The position numbers were made by a program, and so were the translations under genes. Below are positions 34,208 to 43,796 of a DNA stretch of 64,000 nt, in pieces. A model generated the notes under the pieces. That model saw only the letters and a list, made by a program, of their open reading frames with translations, searched no databases and was not told where the DNA came from. The stretch is from Poriferisodalis sp963663635 (lineage in GTDB: Bacteria > Actinomycetota > Acidimicrobiia > Acidimicrobiales > Poriferisodalaceae), in NCBI GenBank assembly GCA_963663635.2, contig CAXXMY010000002.1, positions 1-64,000 on the forward strand. Reading direction: 5' to 3'. Each line of letters starts with the position of its first letter. Position 1 is the stretch's first letter.

Positions 34208-37200
34208 TCAATCGGCCGCGGCGCCGCCTGTTCCCGGCTTCGTGACGTCCAGCACAACCACAGTCACTCGCCTGCGCTGCTCGGGCGCCAAGGTCCTGCG
34301 CAGCCGGCGAGCAAGTTCGTCGGGTGTCTCGGGTCGGTCGCGGTCGGCGGGGTGACGCGGGTACCCCTCGATGTCTGAACCGAGCCAGAGCACCACGTAG
34401 ATGCCGTACCCACCCGTCTCAGGGTCGGTCGTGTACTTGGCGATGAGCTGGTCATGGATTGCAGTCCACAGGTCCCGATGAGTGTTCTTCTTGATCTCGA
34501 TCGGCACCTTGAAGTTCTTGGCGTACACGTCGATGTCGCAACGCTTGTCTGCGGCGTGGTCGCCTTCTGGTTCAGCTCTGACGCCTTCCGGCAGCCGAAA
34601 CCGCAGCATTCGCAAGAGTGCGTCGCGGCAGGTTTCTTCGTGCCGTGGACTGGATGGACGCTGCTGCCGCTCGTCTTCCCAGAAGTCCCGCCATGGATCG
34701 GAGTTGTCACCGCGGATGTACTCGTCCAAGTCGGTCAAATGGCCGCACAGCAAGGCGTGCAGGTCGGCAACATTGGCAGGCGGGCCGTTGCGCAAGAGGT
34801 CAAGAACATCGTCGAGGCTCATTGACGTGTACGACACATCGCTGTGCAAGCGCAATTGTTGGTGACGTGCAAATGCGATGTGATCGTGCCACGTGCACAG
34901 GCGATCGTCAGCCATGAGAGCGTCCAATGCGACACCTGCGTCGTCGGTTGCCAGCTTCCCGAGTACATTGATGCACCGTTGGATGAGGCTCGACATCTCT
35001 TCAGCTGGCCCGATTCGAATGACCTCGCCTTGACGGCCCCAATCTCGGGGCGGGTACGACCGACCGACGATCCTGATGAGCGCGGCGACAGCCGCGACAT
35101 CGTCATCAAACGTGATGTCGTAGCTCGACGGGCGAGCGGCGACGCTGAGGAACTGGGCAAGTTCCGCAGAGTTGGTCGGCTTGGAACCGATGAACTCCTC
35201 AAGCGCCGCTGTGGCCGTTGCACCGTTCACCAGGAGATCGACAGTCAGCCATCGTGTGCGTTGCGCATCCGTCATGCTGCGAGAAGCCAGCTTCTGGCGA
35301 ATGAGCGCGTTGAGCGGCTCACTGTCGGGATGCTGCAGCACAAGGCGCAGCACGTCATCGAGCAGCGACAATTGCGTGCCTGGCAGTCGGACCGACATCG
35401 ACTTGAGCAACCTCAGGCGGAAGTCCCGGAGTTCGTCGTGGAGGCCCTCGATGTCCAACAACCAGTTCAGCATCGACAGGTGCGTGTCGCCCTTTTTGAC
35501 CGCAGCAGCCGCGCATCGATGGCACACACCGAGGACGAGTGCTGGGTCTTCACACAGCCACAGCACAGGCCATGCCGGCCGCTGCTGTCGGTCCAAAGCG
35601 GTCGTCGCATAGATCGCGACGGCGCTGCGGCGCAGGTCTTCGGTCAGGACCGATGAGTCGAGGGTCCCCTCGGCTTCTCGAATAGCGAGGCCTGCAAGCA
35701 CCGGGTAGGCGAGCCAGTCGCGTTTCGAGTCGGCAGCCAGTTCAGCGGTGCGCTCCGCCGTTGGAACGTCGTCGCGATGCGGTGCGTCCCGCAGTGCGCC
35801 CACGACGACTTCGAGGATCTCCTCGTCATCGCCTATCAAATCCGCAACGCGTTCAAGTGGCGTGTCTTTCTCGCTCACCTCCGGGACGAGACCGAAGTAG
35901 GCGAGCGCCATCGTTTGCAAGTTCGGAGCCGGGAAAGTGTTGGAGCCGAGTTCACTGATGTGGTCGCGTAGGTGCGCCAACCAGTCTGCCTGCCGGTCCC
36001 GCCGTTCACGTGCGTGCTGCTCATGTATCTCATCGAGCCGCTGTCGCCATTCCTCATTGGCACTTTCGATTTCCGCTGATGTCGATGACGGCGCCGCTAG
36101 TTGTTCAAGTAGCTTCCTGAGGACTTGATCGTCGCCGATTTCTGCGCGCAAATCCTCCATTGAGGCGCCGAAGCTTTCGTGCATTCCCGGCAGCGAGGAG
36201 TACGCCTCTCGCATGAACGCCCGAGCCACTAAGGGATCGCTGCTGACACGTTCCTTGGCCCGAGCAACGCACCACCTCAGGAAGTCACGCGGCAGCGTTC
36301 CGACGAGCAGATCACGCAAGTAAAACTTCTCGTCGAGTCCAGTGTCCTCATCGGCCGTTCTCTCGATCCAGATTCGGCGCAATTGGCGCATGATCGGCTC
36401 GTTGTCGGTGAGCCACCGGGACAGAGTTGACGACAGGTCGGAATTCCGCCGCCGCTCTCCATGGGCCTCTACGGAAGCGATCCAGCGATAGAGACGGTCT
36501 GCCGCGACGACGCCCCCAATCTCGTTCAGCGCCCGATTGAGCAACCGATGCGGCAGCTCATCAGTGAACGAACTTGTCAAGATCGGCCACAGACGCTTCG
36601 TATCTGCGGAGAAGCCGTCGAGCAGTTGCGGCAATCGGTCTGCTGGCGTCTTGTCGCACACGACATGCCGCCAGAAGTGCCAACTTTCGCCTTGCATGGG
36701 CCTCCCTTGAAGGAGCGGCAAGTATGACCAGACGTTCGCGGGCGTCACCGTCTCCGGATATAGGAGCCGAAGCACCGAACCGGCGATGTCACCGTCGGGA
36801 TCTTCGATGTTGCCAGCACCGATGGCGTCGAGGAACTCAAGCAGCACGCGCTCCGTTGCCTCGCCCGAAGGCGCCAACCAGGCATACGCAGCAATCGCAG
36901 CGAGTCTGATTGCGGGCCGAGTCGCCGGCTCGAAAATGATCCTCTCCGCGAGCGTTGCCAACCCGGTCAGCTCATCACGCCAACCTTCGTCAACCTCCGA
37001 CAGAGCGCGCAACACGAGTTCGCGCAGGTGAGGTGGTACCTCGGCCCGCTGCTCACTGCCGAGCTGATGCTTAATGGTCACAAGCATGTCCGGCTTGCAC
37101 AGGCTTCTGAAGCTCCACGCAGTTCGGTCGCGGTAGCGGCGTTCGCCCTCGTCAAACTCTGGGTACCCCCACAGGTCCTCGGGTCGTGCCGTGACGACAA

Positions 37201-38416
37201 GGGCCTCAAAGAGCCTGCGGCGATCGGCAGCGGGCCATTCGGAGATGTCGCCGTACAAGGCCATCCCAACAGGGTCCGCCTCGATAAGCAGGCGTCTCGC
37301 TGTCTCTGATCGGGTGCAGAGCCACGCTGCGAGTCCTCGGAAATCCGTGACGACTCGGTTGCCAATAGGGCTTGCCATAGCAGCACACACCCGCCCTGCC
37401 GAAATGACACCGTTGTCGATGAGTTCCGCTAAGTGCGATGCACCGAGGTACTCGGCGATTTGACGGTGGATCGGCTCAAAGCGCAGTTCGTCCGCAGTCT
37501 TGAAGAGATTGGTGGCGACCGAGCGTCGAAGCTCGCTCACTGGCCGACCGGTGCTCGTCGCCAGGTCGGCAGCTATGGCGGCCGCGGCCACAAAGTTCGG
37601 GTCCGCTACGTCCGATTCGAATGAGATGCCTCCAGCGCCGCTGAGCAACTGGATCGCGCTGAGTCGGGCAGCGATATCCAAGATGTCCGCCGTCGATACG
37701 AGTTCCGTCGCACGCGGGTGCTCATCGTTGTGCTCGGACGCGAGCCGCTCGCACGCACGCTGGAAGGTCTCTGAGCGAGTCGCCGGCCAACCGCCGTCCG
37801 CGACGGCTTCGTAGAGGTATTTCAAGGTCTGCGGGTTGTCCAGCATCGGACCGAACCCGCGTTGGTCCGCCGTGAGCATGAACCCGGCCGCTTCCAGATC
37901 TGGATCGTGCAGGCTCAGCCAGCTGCGCACATCACTTCGAGTCAGAGGATCGAGGCGCAGTGTGGTGATGCTGCTATCAAGTGCAGCGCTGGTAAGCGGC
38001 AACCGATCGACAGGGCCGAACCAATCGGCCGCCCGGCAGGAAATCCGAAAGATGGGCCGACCGAGGTCAAGGAGTCGTGCCTGGATCTCATCCACCGCGC
38101 CGGTCTCGTACTTCCCGCCAGCGCGTGTCTCATCGAGACCATCGATGAAGAGGACCTTGCCTCCCAATTCGCGTAGCCGACCGCCATCCATGCGCCGAAA
38201 TTCGCGCGCTGTCACAAAATGTCCGGCATCGCGGATCGCCTCACGCTCCTGCTCGAACAACGTCGACTTGCCCGAGCCTGGCTCACCGAGCAGCACGAGG
38301 GCCGCCACATTCCGGAAGGCACTCAGCGGCTGTGGGTCACCGACATCGTTGTCGACGAACAATTCGGTGACGGTACGAGGAATCCGCGTGCTTGTGGAGA
38401 ACCCGCCTGGATTCAT
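34208..38416 (-). CDS. NACHT-like STAND NTPase with C-terminal PD-(D/E)xK nuclease
   Basis: The protein has 1,402 residues. A P-loop LLGEPGSGKST (about 42-52) and Walker B KVLFIDGLDETR (87-98) with the DGLDE of NACHT/AVAST NTPases open the protein, followed by FRISCRAADWF. A helical region of about 1,100 residues without clear repeats follows and may act as sensor. The end is a restriction-endonuclease fold: DIDVYAKNFKVPIEIKK gives D1296, E1307 and K1309, with Q1323 in HDQLIAKY. NACHT NTPases with nuclease effectors are anti-phage sensors; in Avs proteins the effector is usually N-terminal. The start overlaps the stop of the upstream ATPase gene (ATGA). Confidence 0.75.
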   Translation of the reverse strand: MNPGGFSTSTRIPRTVTELFVDNDVGDPQPLSAFRNVAALVLLGEPGSGKSTLFEQEREAIRDAGHFVTAREFRRMDGGRLRELGGKVLFIDGLDETRAGGKYETGAVDEIQARLLDLGRPIFRISCRAADWFGPVDRLPLTSAALDSSITTLRLDPLTRSDVRSWLSLHDPDLEAAGFMLTADQRGFGPMLDNPQTLKYLYEAVADGGWPATRSETFQRACERLASEHNDEHPRATELVSTADILDIAARLSAIQLLSGAGGISFESDVADPNFVAAAAIAADLATSTGRPVSELRRSVATNLFKTADELRFEPIHRQIAEYLGASHLAELIDNGVISAGRVCAAMASPIGNRVVTDFRGLAAWLCTRSETARRLLIEADPVGMALYGDISEWPAADRRRLFEALVVTARPEDLWGYPEFDEGERRYRDRTAWSFRSLCKPDMLVTIKHQLGSEQRAEVPPHLRELVLRALSEVDEGWRDELTGLATLAERIIFEPATRPAIRLAAIAAYAWLAPSGEATERVLLEFLDAIGAGNIEDPDGDIAGSVLRLLYPETVTPANVWSYLPLLQGRPMQGESWHFWRHVVCDKTPADRLPQLLDGFSADTKRLWPILTSSFTDELPHRLLNRALNEIGGVVAADRLYRWIASVEAHGERRRNSDLSSTLSRWLTDNEPIMRQLRRIWIERTADEDTGLDEKFYLRDLLVGTLPRDFLRWCVARAKERVSSDPLVARAFMREAYSSLPGMHESFGASMEDLRAEIGDDQVLRKLLEQLAAPSSTSAEIESANEEWRQRLDEIHEQHARERRDRQADWLAHLRDHISELGSNTFPAPNLQTMALAYFGLVPEVSEKDTPLERVADLIGDDEEILEVVVGALRDAPHRDDVPTAERTAELAADSKRDWLAYPVLAGLAIREAEGTLDSSVLTEDLRRSAVAIYATTALDRQQRPAWPVLWLCEDPALVLGVCHRCAAAAVKKGDTHLSMLNWLLDIEGLHDELRDFRLRLLKSMSVRLPGTQLSLLDDVLRLVLQHPDSEPLNALIRQKLASRSMTDAQRTRWLTVDLLVNGATATAALEEFIGSKPTNSAELAQFLSVAARPSSYDITFDDDVAAVAALIRIVGRSYPPRDWGRQGEVIRIGPAEEMSSLIQRCINVLGKLATDDAGVALDALMADDRLCTWHDHIAFARHQQLRLHSDVSYTSMSLDDVLDLLRNGPPANVADLHALLCGHLTDLDEYIRGDNSDPWRDFWEDERQQRPSSPRHEETCRDALLRMLRFRLPEGVRAEPEGDHAADKRCDIDVYAKNFKVPIEIKKNTHRDLWTAIHDQLIAKYTTDPETGGYGIYVVLWLGSDIEGYPRHPADRDRPETPDELARRLRRTLAPEQRRRVTVVVLDVTKPGTGGAAAD

Positions 38417-39669
38417 GACATGCCCAGCCAGTGGTCTGCGGGGACAGACAGGAACTCGTGCATTTGCACGCCGTTGTCGCCGACGACGACGGTGGGGAGC
38501 GCCGAAAAGCGACGCTCGAACACCGCGGCGCCCGTCCGTAGTCGCGACGTCTCGCCCGATTTTGCCTCGATGCCCACAACATCGGATCCGCGCTGCAAGA
38601 CGAAGTCGACCTCGTTGCCGCGGTCCCGCCAGTACCGGACCGAGGTGCGGGACGAAGCCGTATTGAGCAGATGCGCGCCCACGGCGCTCTCGTAGAGGCG
38701 ACCCCAATATGCACGCTCAGCCCGCGCTTCTTCAAACGAGTACGGCGCGACCGCCGACATCAGGGCTGTGTTCAAGACATTCAACTTCGGGCTGGAGGCT
38801 CGACGGACAACGGGCCGCTCGGCGTGCTTGGAGAGGCCAGTGAGCAAGCCAGCCTTACCGAGCAGGTCGAGATAGCGGGCGAGGGTCGTGGTGTTGCCGG
38901 CATCCTGCAGTTGCCCGAGCATCTTGTTGTAGGACAGCTCTTGGCCCGAGTAGAGAGCGCCTAGTTCGAACAGTCGGGCAAGCAGCGCAGGCTTGTCGAC
39001 GCGAGTCATCGCCAGCACATCGCGCTCGATATTGGGCTCAATCAACGACTCTCGGACATAGGCGCTCCACCGGTTGGCGTCACCGATGAGCCGTGTCGCT
39101 CCGGGATAGCCGCCGAAGAACACGAACTCGTCGACCGACAGTCCGAATGCCGCAGACATCTCGGTGTACGACCAATGGGTAACCCCGACGGTCTCAAATC
39201 GGCCCGCAAGGCTCTCGGAGAGGCCGGACTGCATCAACAGTGGTGCGGATCCCAGCAGGACGACGTGAAACTGGCGTCCTGCGAGACGGTCGGCGTCCCA
39301 GAGCCCCTTGACCACCTCCGACCACCGCGGAATCTTCTGTATCTCATCAAGCACCAGCACGAATGGGATACCCGAAGCGGCAGCGTCGTGACGGCACTCG
39401 CCCCATGTTCGAACTAGCCAGCCTGCATCGCGTGGCGCGCCGAGTTCCGGTGCAACCTCTGCCCTACCGACAGCTGGCAACGATGCCGAATCCGGCTCCG
39501 ACGCGTCGACGGCTTCGTACCGAGACGAACTCGACAGCTGCGCGAGCGCCTGCCGCACAATCGTGGTCTTTCCTGTCTGCCGTGGCCCGAACATGGCGAC
39601 CAATCGTTCGGGCGGTTCGGACAGCCGACCGATGAGTGTCGCGACCTGGGCGCGCTGGAAATCATTCAC
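38413..39669 (-). CDS. AAA_14/DUF4143 ATPase
   Basis: The protein has 418 residues. Walker A FGPRQTGKTT (27-36), Walker B FVLVLDEIQKIPRW, sensor LLGSAPLLM. The C-terminal DUF4143 half has a winged-helix stretch (LARYLDLLGKAGLLTGLSKH) and the nuclease-like ending RDRGNEVDFVLQRGSDVVGI with EAKSG. This family is common but poorly understood. The four-base overlap with the NACHT-nuclease gene says the two are co-translated, which is unusual and suggests one system. The regulatory repeat at 39678-39703 precedes it. Confidence 0.85.
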   Translation of the reverse strand: MNDFQRAQVATLIGRLSEPPERLVAMFGPRQTGKTTIVRQALAQLSSSSRYEAVDASEPDSASLPAVGRAEVAPELGAPRDAGWLVRTWGECRHDAAASGIPFVLVLDEIQKIPRWSEVVKGLWDADRLAGRQFHVVLLGSAPLLMQSGLSESLAGRFETVGVTHWSYTEMSAAFGLSVDEFVFFGGYPGATRLIGDANRWSAYVRESLIEPNIERDVLAMTRVDKPALLARLFELGALYSGQELSYNKMLGQLQDAGNTTTLARYLDLLGKAGLLTGLSKHAERPVVRRASSPKLNVLNTALMSAVAPYSFEEARAERAYWGRLYESAVGAHLLNTASSRTSVRYWRDRGNEVDFVLQRGSDVVGIEAKSGETSRLRTGAAVFERRFSALPTVVVGDNGVQMHEFLSVPADHWLGMS

Positions 39670-39677
39670 GGTGCCAT

Positions 39678-39703
39678 AATAGCAGGCGTTAGTTTATGCT
39701 ATT
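39678..39703 (-). promoter_or_regulatory. Inverted repeat in AT-rich promoter of the ATPase/NACHT operon
   Basis: AATAGCA (39678-39684) and TGCTATT (39697-39703) form a perfect 7 bp inverted repeat with a 12-base spacer, 9 bp upstream of the start at 39669. The segment 39670-39735 is far richer in A/T than its surroundings. A -10-like TAAACT lies inside it on the minus strand. It is probably the promoter/operator of the two-gene system. Confidence 0.5.
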
Positions 39704-39764
39704 GAGCAAATCTACTAAGAGAAATAATCAACAATCAGGGCGTCGTCTTGAGCGGGGCCGTTGA

Positions 39765-40580
39765 TCAGCGGCCCTGCCAGTTGGGCTGGCGCTTCTCCGC
39801 GAAGGCTCGGGGGCCTTCCTTCACGTCCTCGCTGGCCATCAGGCGAGCGACGGCCGGGTACGGGTGGTGGAAGGCCTCGCCGAGGGGCATGTCCAGCCCG
39901 CGCATGGCGGCCTGCTTGGTGGCCTGTATCGACAGCGGCGCGCAGCGCATGATGTCGTCGATCAGGCGGTCGGTAGCGGCGTCGAGTTCGTCGTAGGGCA
40001 CGACATCGTTCACGATGCCCAGCTCCAGTGCCCGCTGCGCGGTCATCGTGCGCCCGGTCAGCAGGTACTCCATCGCGAGCTTCATCGGGATCTGGCGAGG
40101 CAGGCGGTGCACTCCCCCGCCGCCCGCGTACAGCCCGCGCAGCGGTTCGGTCAACCCGAACTGAGCGTGATCGGCCGAGACCACCAGATCGCAGGCCATC
40201 GCCACCTCAAAGCCGCCGCCGAGCGCAACGCCGTTGACCTGCGCGATCAGCGGCTTGGGATAGTCGAAGCGCTCGATCAGCCGGGTGACCTGGCTCATCA
40301 GATCACGGTCGGCGGCCTGCGTGGCCTCGTCGGACTGGCGAGTCATTGACAGGTGCTTGAGGTCGCGCCCCGCACAGAACGCCTGCCGGCCAACTCCGGT
40401 GATCACTATCAGCCAGATGTCGTCGGCGGCGGCGGCGTGATCCAGGATGTCTGACCATTCCTTGTGCGCCGGTGTGTTGATGGCGTTGCGTACCTCCGGC
40501 CGATTGATGGTGATCCGAGCGACGCGCGGCCGGATCTCCTCATAGACGAAATACTCCGGTGCCCAGCCCAATGCCTTCAT
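39765..40580 (-). CDS. Enoyl-CoA hydratase/isomerase (crotonobetainyl-CoA hydratase-like)
   Basis: 271 residues from ATG 40580. Motifs: ARITINRPEVRNAINTPAHK, FCAGRDLKHLSM, AQVNGVALGGGFEVAMACDL and VKEGPRAFAEKRQPNWQGR. The shape resembles CaiD-type hydratases, but crotonases cannot be separated safely by eye. It is related to 26064. Divergent from the SCO6745 gene with a 76 bp gap. Confidence 0.8.
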   Translation of the reverse strand: MKALGWAPEYFVYEEIRPRVARITINRPEVRNAINTPAHKEWSDILDHAAAADDIWLIVITGVGRQAFCAGRDLKHLSMTRQSDEATQAADRDLMSQVTRLIERFDYPKPLIAQVNGVALGGGFEVAMACDLVVSADHAQFGLTEPLRGLYAGGGGVHRLPRQIPMKLAMEYLLTGRTMTAQRALELGIVNDVVPYDELDAATDRLIDDIMRCAPLSIQATKQAAMRGLDMPLGEAFHHPYPAVARLMASEDVKEGPRAFAEKRQPNWQGR

Positions 40581-40656
40581 GGCGCCGGATGGTACGCGCG
40601 GGCCGGGCCGCCCGACGGCCGGGTGATCTGAGTCACTCGGTGCCAGACTGCCCCGC

Positions 40657-41391
40657 ATGGAAACAATCGACCTTGTCCGCACCGTCTCGCCGCCCATCGC
40701 TTCGCTGGGCTCCAGCTTCTATTTCGACCCTGGCACCCTCGCTCGCGGCAAGGAAGCAGGCCTCGATGGTTTCCGCCTGTACTTTCTGGGCCGTGGCGGC
40801 GTTCTCGGCGATGTCGAGGCTGAGGTGGTGTACAGCGCGTTCGGCTACTTCAACATCGGTCTGGCTTCCAAGATCTGGAACTCCGCCCGCGAGGTGATGC
40901 CGGCGCGTGAGGCCGGGACCTTGTACATGGACTGCGCCGGGGCGTTCGGTGCCTCCAAGCTTGGCGCCGTCGTCGGCCTCGACGCCTTTATCGCTGCTGC
41001 CAACAAGGTGATCGCCGCCGGCCTGGCGAACTGCGCCGGTCAAGCTCTGTTCGCGGCGACCGCAGCAGAGCCGCGTAGCGACGACACCGCCGCTCGCGCC
41101 TTCCAGAACGTGGTCATCCTGCGCGAGCTGCGCGGCAGCCTGCACTTGGTGGCTGTGGTCGCGTCAGGCCTGTCGCCCGAGACGGCGCACCGAGTTCGCC
41201 GCCCCGACGACGTCGCGATGTTCGGCTGGACCGACGACGTCACCGTCACCGACAACGACCGCGCACTGTGGGAGACCGCCGAAGCCCTCACCGATGATCT
41301 GCTCGTCGGGGTCTACGACGTGCTTGACGACGCTGAAGCCGTGGCCCTCGCCGACGGCGTCGCCGCCATCGAGGCCGCGCTCGCCGGCTAG
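40657..41391 (+). CDS. SCO6745-family protein
   Basis: The protein has 244 residues. METIDLVRTVSPPIASLGSS, FYFDPGTLARGKEAGLDGFR and the helical middle VYSAFGYFNIGLASKIWNSA are typical of the actinobacterial SCO6745 family, a helical DinB-like fold of unknown role. No metal-site motif is obvious. It forms no clear operon; the nitroreductase follows after 76 bp. Confidence 0.7.
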   Translation: METIDLVRTVSPPIASLGSSFYFDPGTLARGKEAGLDGFRLYFLGRGGVLGDVEAEVVYSAFGYFNIGLASKIWNSAREVMPAREAGTLYMDCAGAFGASKLGAVVGLDAFIAAANKVIAAGLANCAGQALFAATAAEPRSDDTAARAFQNVVILRELRGSLHLVAVVASGLSPETAHRVRRPDDVAMFGWTDDVTVTDNDRALWETAEALTDDLLVGVYDVLDDAEAVALADGVAAIEAALAG

Positions 41392-41467
41392 CGAGTCCAG
41401 GGCCGTCACGACCTGTCGTTACCGCGTCGCCACAGCAACACGTTTGCACCGCACCTAGCGTGCGCGC

Positions 41468-42112
41468 ATGACTGCGTCGACCAACTTGTCACTCAGCGCT
41501 GACGAGGTGCTGGCCACGACCCGGGCCGTGCGGCGGCGACTGGACTTTGATCGTCCGGTGTCGGACGCGACACTGCGCGAGTGCCTCGAGTTGGCATTGC
41601 AGGCTCCCACCGGATCGCTGCGCCAAGACTGGCACTTCGTTGTCTCCACTGACCCAGAGCAGTGCCGGGCCGTCGGCACCATCTACCAAGAGGTCTGGCT
41701 GGGCCGGATCGACGACAATTACCTTGCCAAGACCGCTGCCTCCGAGTCTGATCCGGATGCTCGCGCCGACTGGGTTCGGATGATGGATTCGGCTAGGTAT
41801 CTCGCCGAGAACTTCCCCCGCACACCAGCGATCTTCATTCCGTGCGTCGAAGGCCGGCTCGACGGTGCTTCCGCCGGGCTACAGGCGCTGCGTTGGGGCT
41901 CGGTGATTCAGGGAGCTTGGAGCTTCTGCCTCGCAGCCCGAAACCGAGGGCTCGGCACCTGCTGGACCACCGTGCATCTGGCTCGCGAGGCCGAAGTGGC
42001 CGACATCCTGGGTATCCCCTACGACGACGTCCAGCAGGTGGCGCTGCTGCCAGTCGCGCACACCATCGGCACCGATTTCAAGCCCGGACGCCGTAAGCCG
42101 TTCGACCAATTC
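41468..42112 (+). CDS. Nitroreductase-family flavoprotein, altered C-terminus
   Basis: FMN-dependent nitroreductase fold: TTRAVRRRLDFDRPVSDATL, ALQAPTGSLRQDWHFVV and SFCLAARNRGLGTCWTTVHL are clear. The recognisable protein ends at GRRKPFDQFVH (about 42112). The frame then runs on to 42535 through an antisense leucine-rich-repeat remnant and IS30 sequence, which cannot be native. Either a small rearrangement or an indel removed the original stop. The longer read-through protein would be 355 residues. Confidence 0.8.
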
Positions 42113-42198
42113 GTCCACGTCACGGCTGGTAACGGCGACTGCTGCGCGCCCAAGACGAGCCATCACGGGCTCGTTCATCGGCGCCGGCGCCGGCACGC

Positions 42199-42427
42199 CT
42201 ATGGGAGCCGTACCTCCAGGCCAGGCCGAGGATTCGTCCGATTGTCCGGGGCGGGCAGCCGCAGCGGATTGTCGTGCAAGTGCAAGATCGCCAAGTTGGG
42301 CAAATCGCCCAGTACGGCGGGAATCGGCCCTGTGAGGTCATTGCCGTTGAGATCGAGATTCTTGAGCCTGCGCAAGCCGGCAAGCCAGTCAGGAATCTGG
42401 CCGGTGAACTTGTTGTGGTCGAGCGAC
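42199..42427 (-). pseudogene. Leucine-rich-repeat protein, C-terminal remnant
   Basis: The minus strand reads SLDHNKFTGQIPDWLAGLRR, LKNLDLNGNDLTGPIPAVLG and DLPNLAILHLHDNPLRLPAP, ending at a TAG. These are three plant-type LRRs (LxxLxLxxNxLxGxIPxxL). The upstream part is replaced by the IS30 end at 42428, so only the last ~76 codons survive. Confidence 0.75.
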
Positions 42428-42656
42428 GGCGAACTCCATTGGTGGTTGCAAGTGAACGGTCATGATGACCGTTGCCAACACATGCAGCCGACCGATGGAG
42501 GTGTCCAGTATGGCAGCGAGGCTGAGTTTGGATGAGCGGGTGTTCATCGAGTCGTCGCTCGGGGCGGGCCGCAGCGTCGCGGACGTAGCGCAGCGGCTGG
42601 GCCGTGATCGGTCCACGGTGCATCGCGAGCTGGCCCGCTGCGCCGGGCGGGCGGGC
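42428..42656 (+). mobile_element. IS30-family element, 5' fragment (copy B)
   Basis: The left repeat GGCGAACTCCATTGGTGG with TTGCAAGTGA is followed by the start of the same transposase as copy A (MAARLSLDERVFIESSLGAG; AQRLGRDRSTVHRELARCAG). It breaks off at GGGCGGGC and continues into unrelated sequence. No right end is found. 42657-42752 holds nothing recognised. Confidence 0.85.
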
Positions 42657-42752
42657 TCCCTCTCGCCTGCTCTTGCCGACGCTACCGCTAGCGCTACCGG
42701 ATGCTCAGGCGTACGTCTGGATTCGACACGCCATTTCGCGAAGTCTCGGAAG

Positions 42753-43796
42753 TCAACTTGACGACACCCGGCGGGCGAGTGTGAGGGCGTAGTCACCCTC
42801 GTCGTCAGTCCACATTTGCTGGACGACAAGCCCGGCGGCGCCGAGTTCGGCTCGGACCCGCTCGGGGCGGAACTTGGCGCTGATCTCGGTGCGCATGCTC
42901 TCGCCGGCTGCAAAGTCGACAGTCATCTCCAGGGCCGGAATGTGCACTGTCTGCGTCCGGGCAGAGCGCAAGCGCATCTCGATCCACTCGTTGCCAACAT
43001 CGAAGATTGCCTCGTGTTCGAAGGCGTCGAGGTTGAAGTCCGCGCCGAGCCGGCGGTTCACGACCGACAGCACGTTCAGGTTGAACTCGGCGGTGACACC
43101 CGCCGCGTCGTTGTACGCGGCTTCGAGGCGGCCCGTGTCCTTGACGAGATCGGTGCCGAGGAGGAACGTATCGCCGGGTCGCATCGCAGCCGCGACGGCA
43201 TCGAGGAAAGCGGGGCGCTTCGCCGGCGCGAAGTTGCCGATGGTGCCGCCCAGGAGCATCACCATGCAGGGCGGGCGAGACTGCGCCGCTTCGGAATCCG
43301 CCGGCACGTCGAGCGGCAGAAGTCCGAGATGGTGCTCGAAATCGCCGACGACGCCGTGCACGCTCAGTCCCGGATATACCGAGGCAAGCTCGTCCGCAGC
43401 GGTGCGCAAGGTCGCTTCGCTGTTGTCGAACGGGACATAGCGCCGGAGCTGGCCCGCAGCGGCGAACGCGTCGAGCAGGATGCGCGTCTTGGTCGAGGTT
43501 CCCGAACCGAGCTCGGCCAGACTGCTTGCGCCCGACGCCGTCACGATGCTGCCGGCTTCACGCTCGAGGATCTCGCGCTCGCGGCGAGTCGGGTAGTACT
43601 CGTCGAGACGGGTGATCTGGTCGAACAGGTCGCTGCCGTGGTCGTCGTAGAACCACTTCGGCGGCAGCTCCTTGGGACGCGACGACAGGCCGACAGAGAC
43701 GTCGGCGCGCAGTTCGCGGTCGGCCCAGCCAGCGTCGAGCCAATTGTCGATCACGGGTTCGGTGGCGGGAGGCGCCAACTCGTCTGGATGCATCAT
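42753..43796 (-). CDS. egtD: L-histidine N-alpha-methyltransferase
   Basis: The protein has 347 residues, including an alternative second Met. N-terminal LSSRPKELPPKWFYDDHGSD, SAM-binding SLAELGSGTSTKTRILLDAF, then VMLLGGTIGNFAPAKRPAFL and NVLSVVNRRLGADFNLDAFE are characteristic of EgtD. It trimethylates histidine to hercynine, the first committed step of ergothioneine synthesis. Its start overlaps the egtB stop by one base (TGATG), so translation is coupled. Confidence 0.9.
   Translation of the reverse strand: MMHPDELAPPATEPVIDNWLDAGWADRELRADVSVGLSSRPKELPPKWFYDDHGSDLFDQITRLDEYYPTRREREILEREAGSIVTASGASSLAELGSGTSTKTRILLDAFAAAGQLRRYVPFDNSEATLRTAADELASVYPGLSVHGVVGDFEHHLGLLPLDVPADSEAAQSRPPCMVMLLGGTIGNFAPAKRPAFLDAVAAAMRPGDTFLLGTDLVKDTGRLEAAYNDAAGVTAEFNLNVLSVVNRRLGADFNLDAFEHEAIFDVGNEWIEMRLRSARTQTVHIPALEMTVDFAAGESMRTEISAKFRPERVRAELGAAGLVVQQMWTDDEGDYALTLARRVSSS

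Noticed and set aside
41879..42196. 105-residue minus-strand protein within the nitroreductase gene
   Set aside because: It is the antisense shadow of clear nitroreductase coding sequence.
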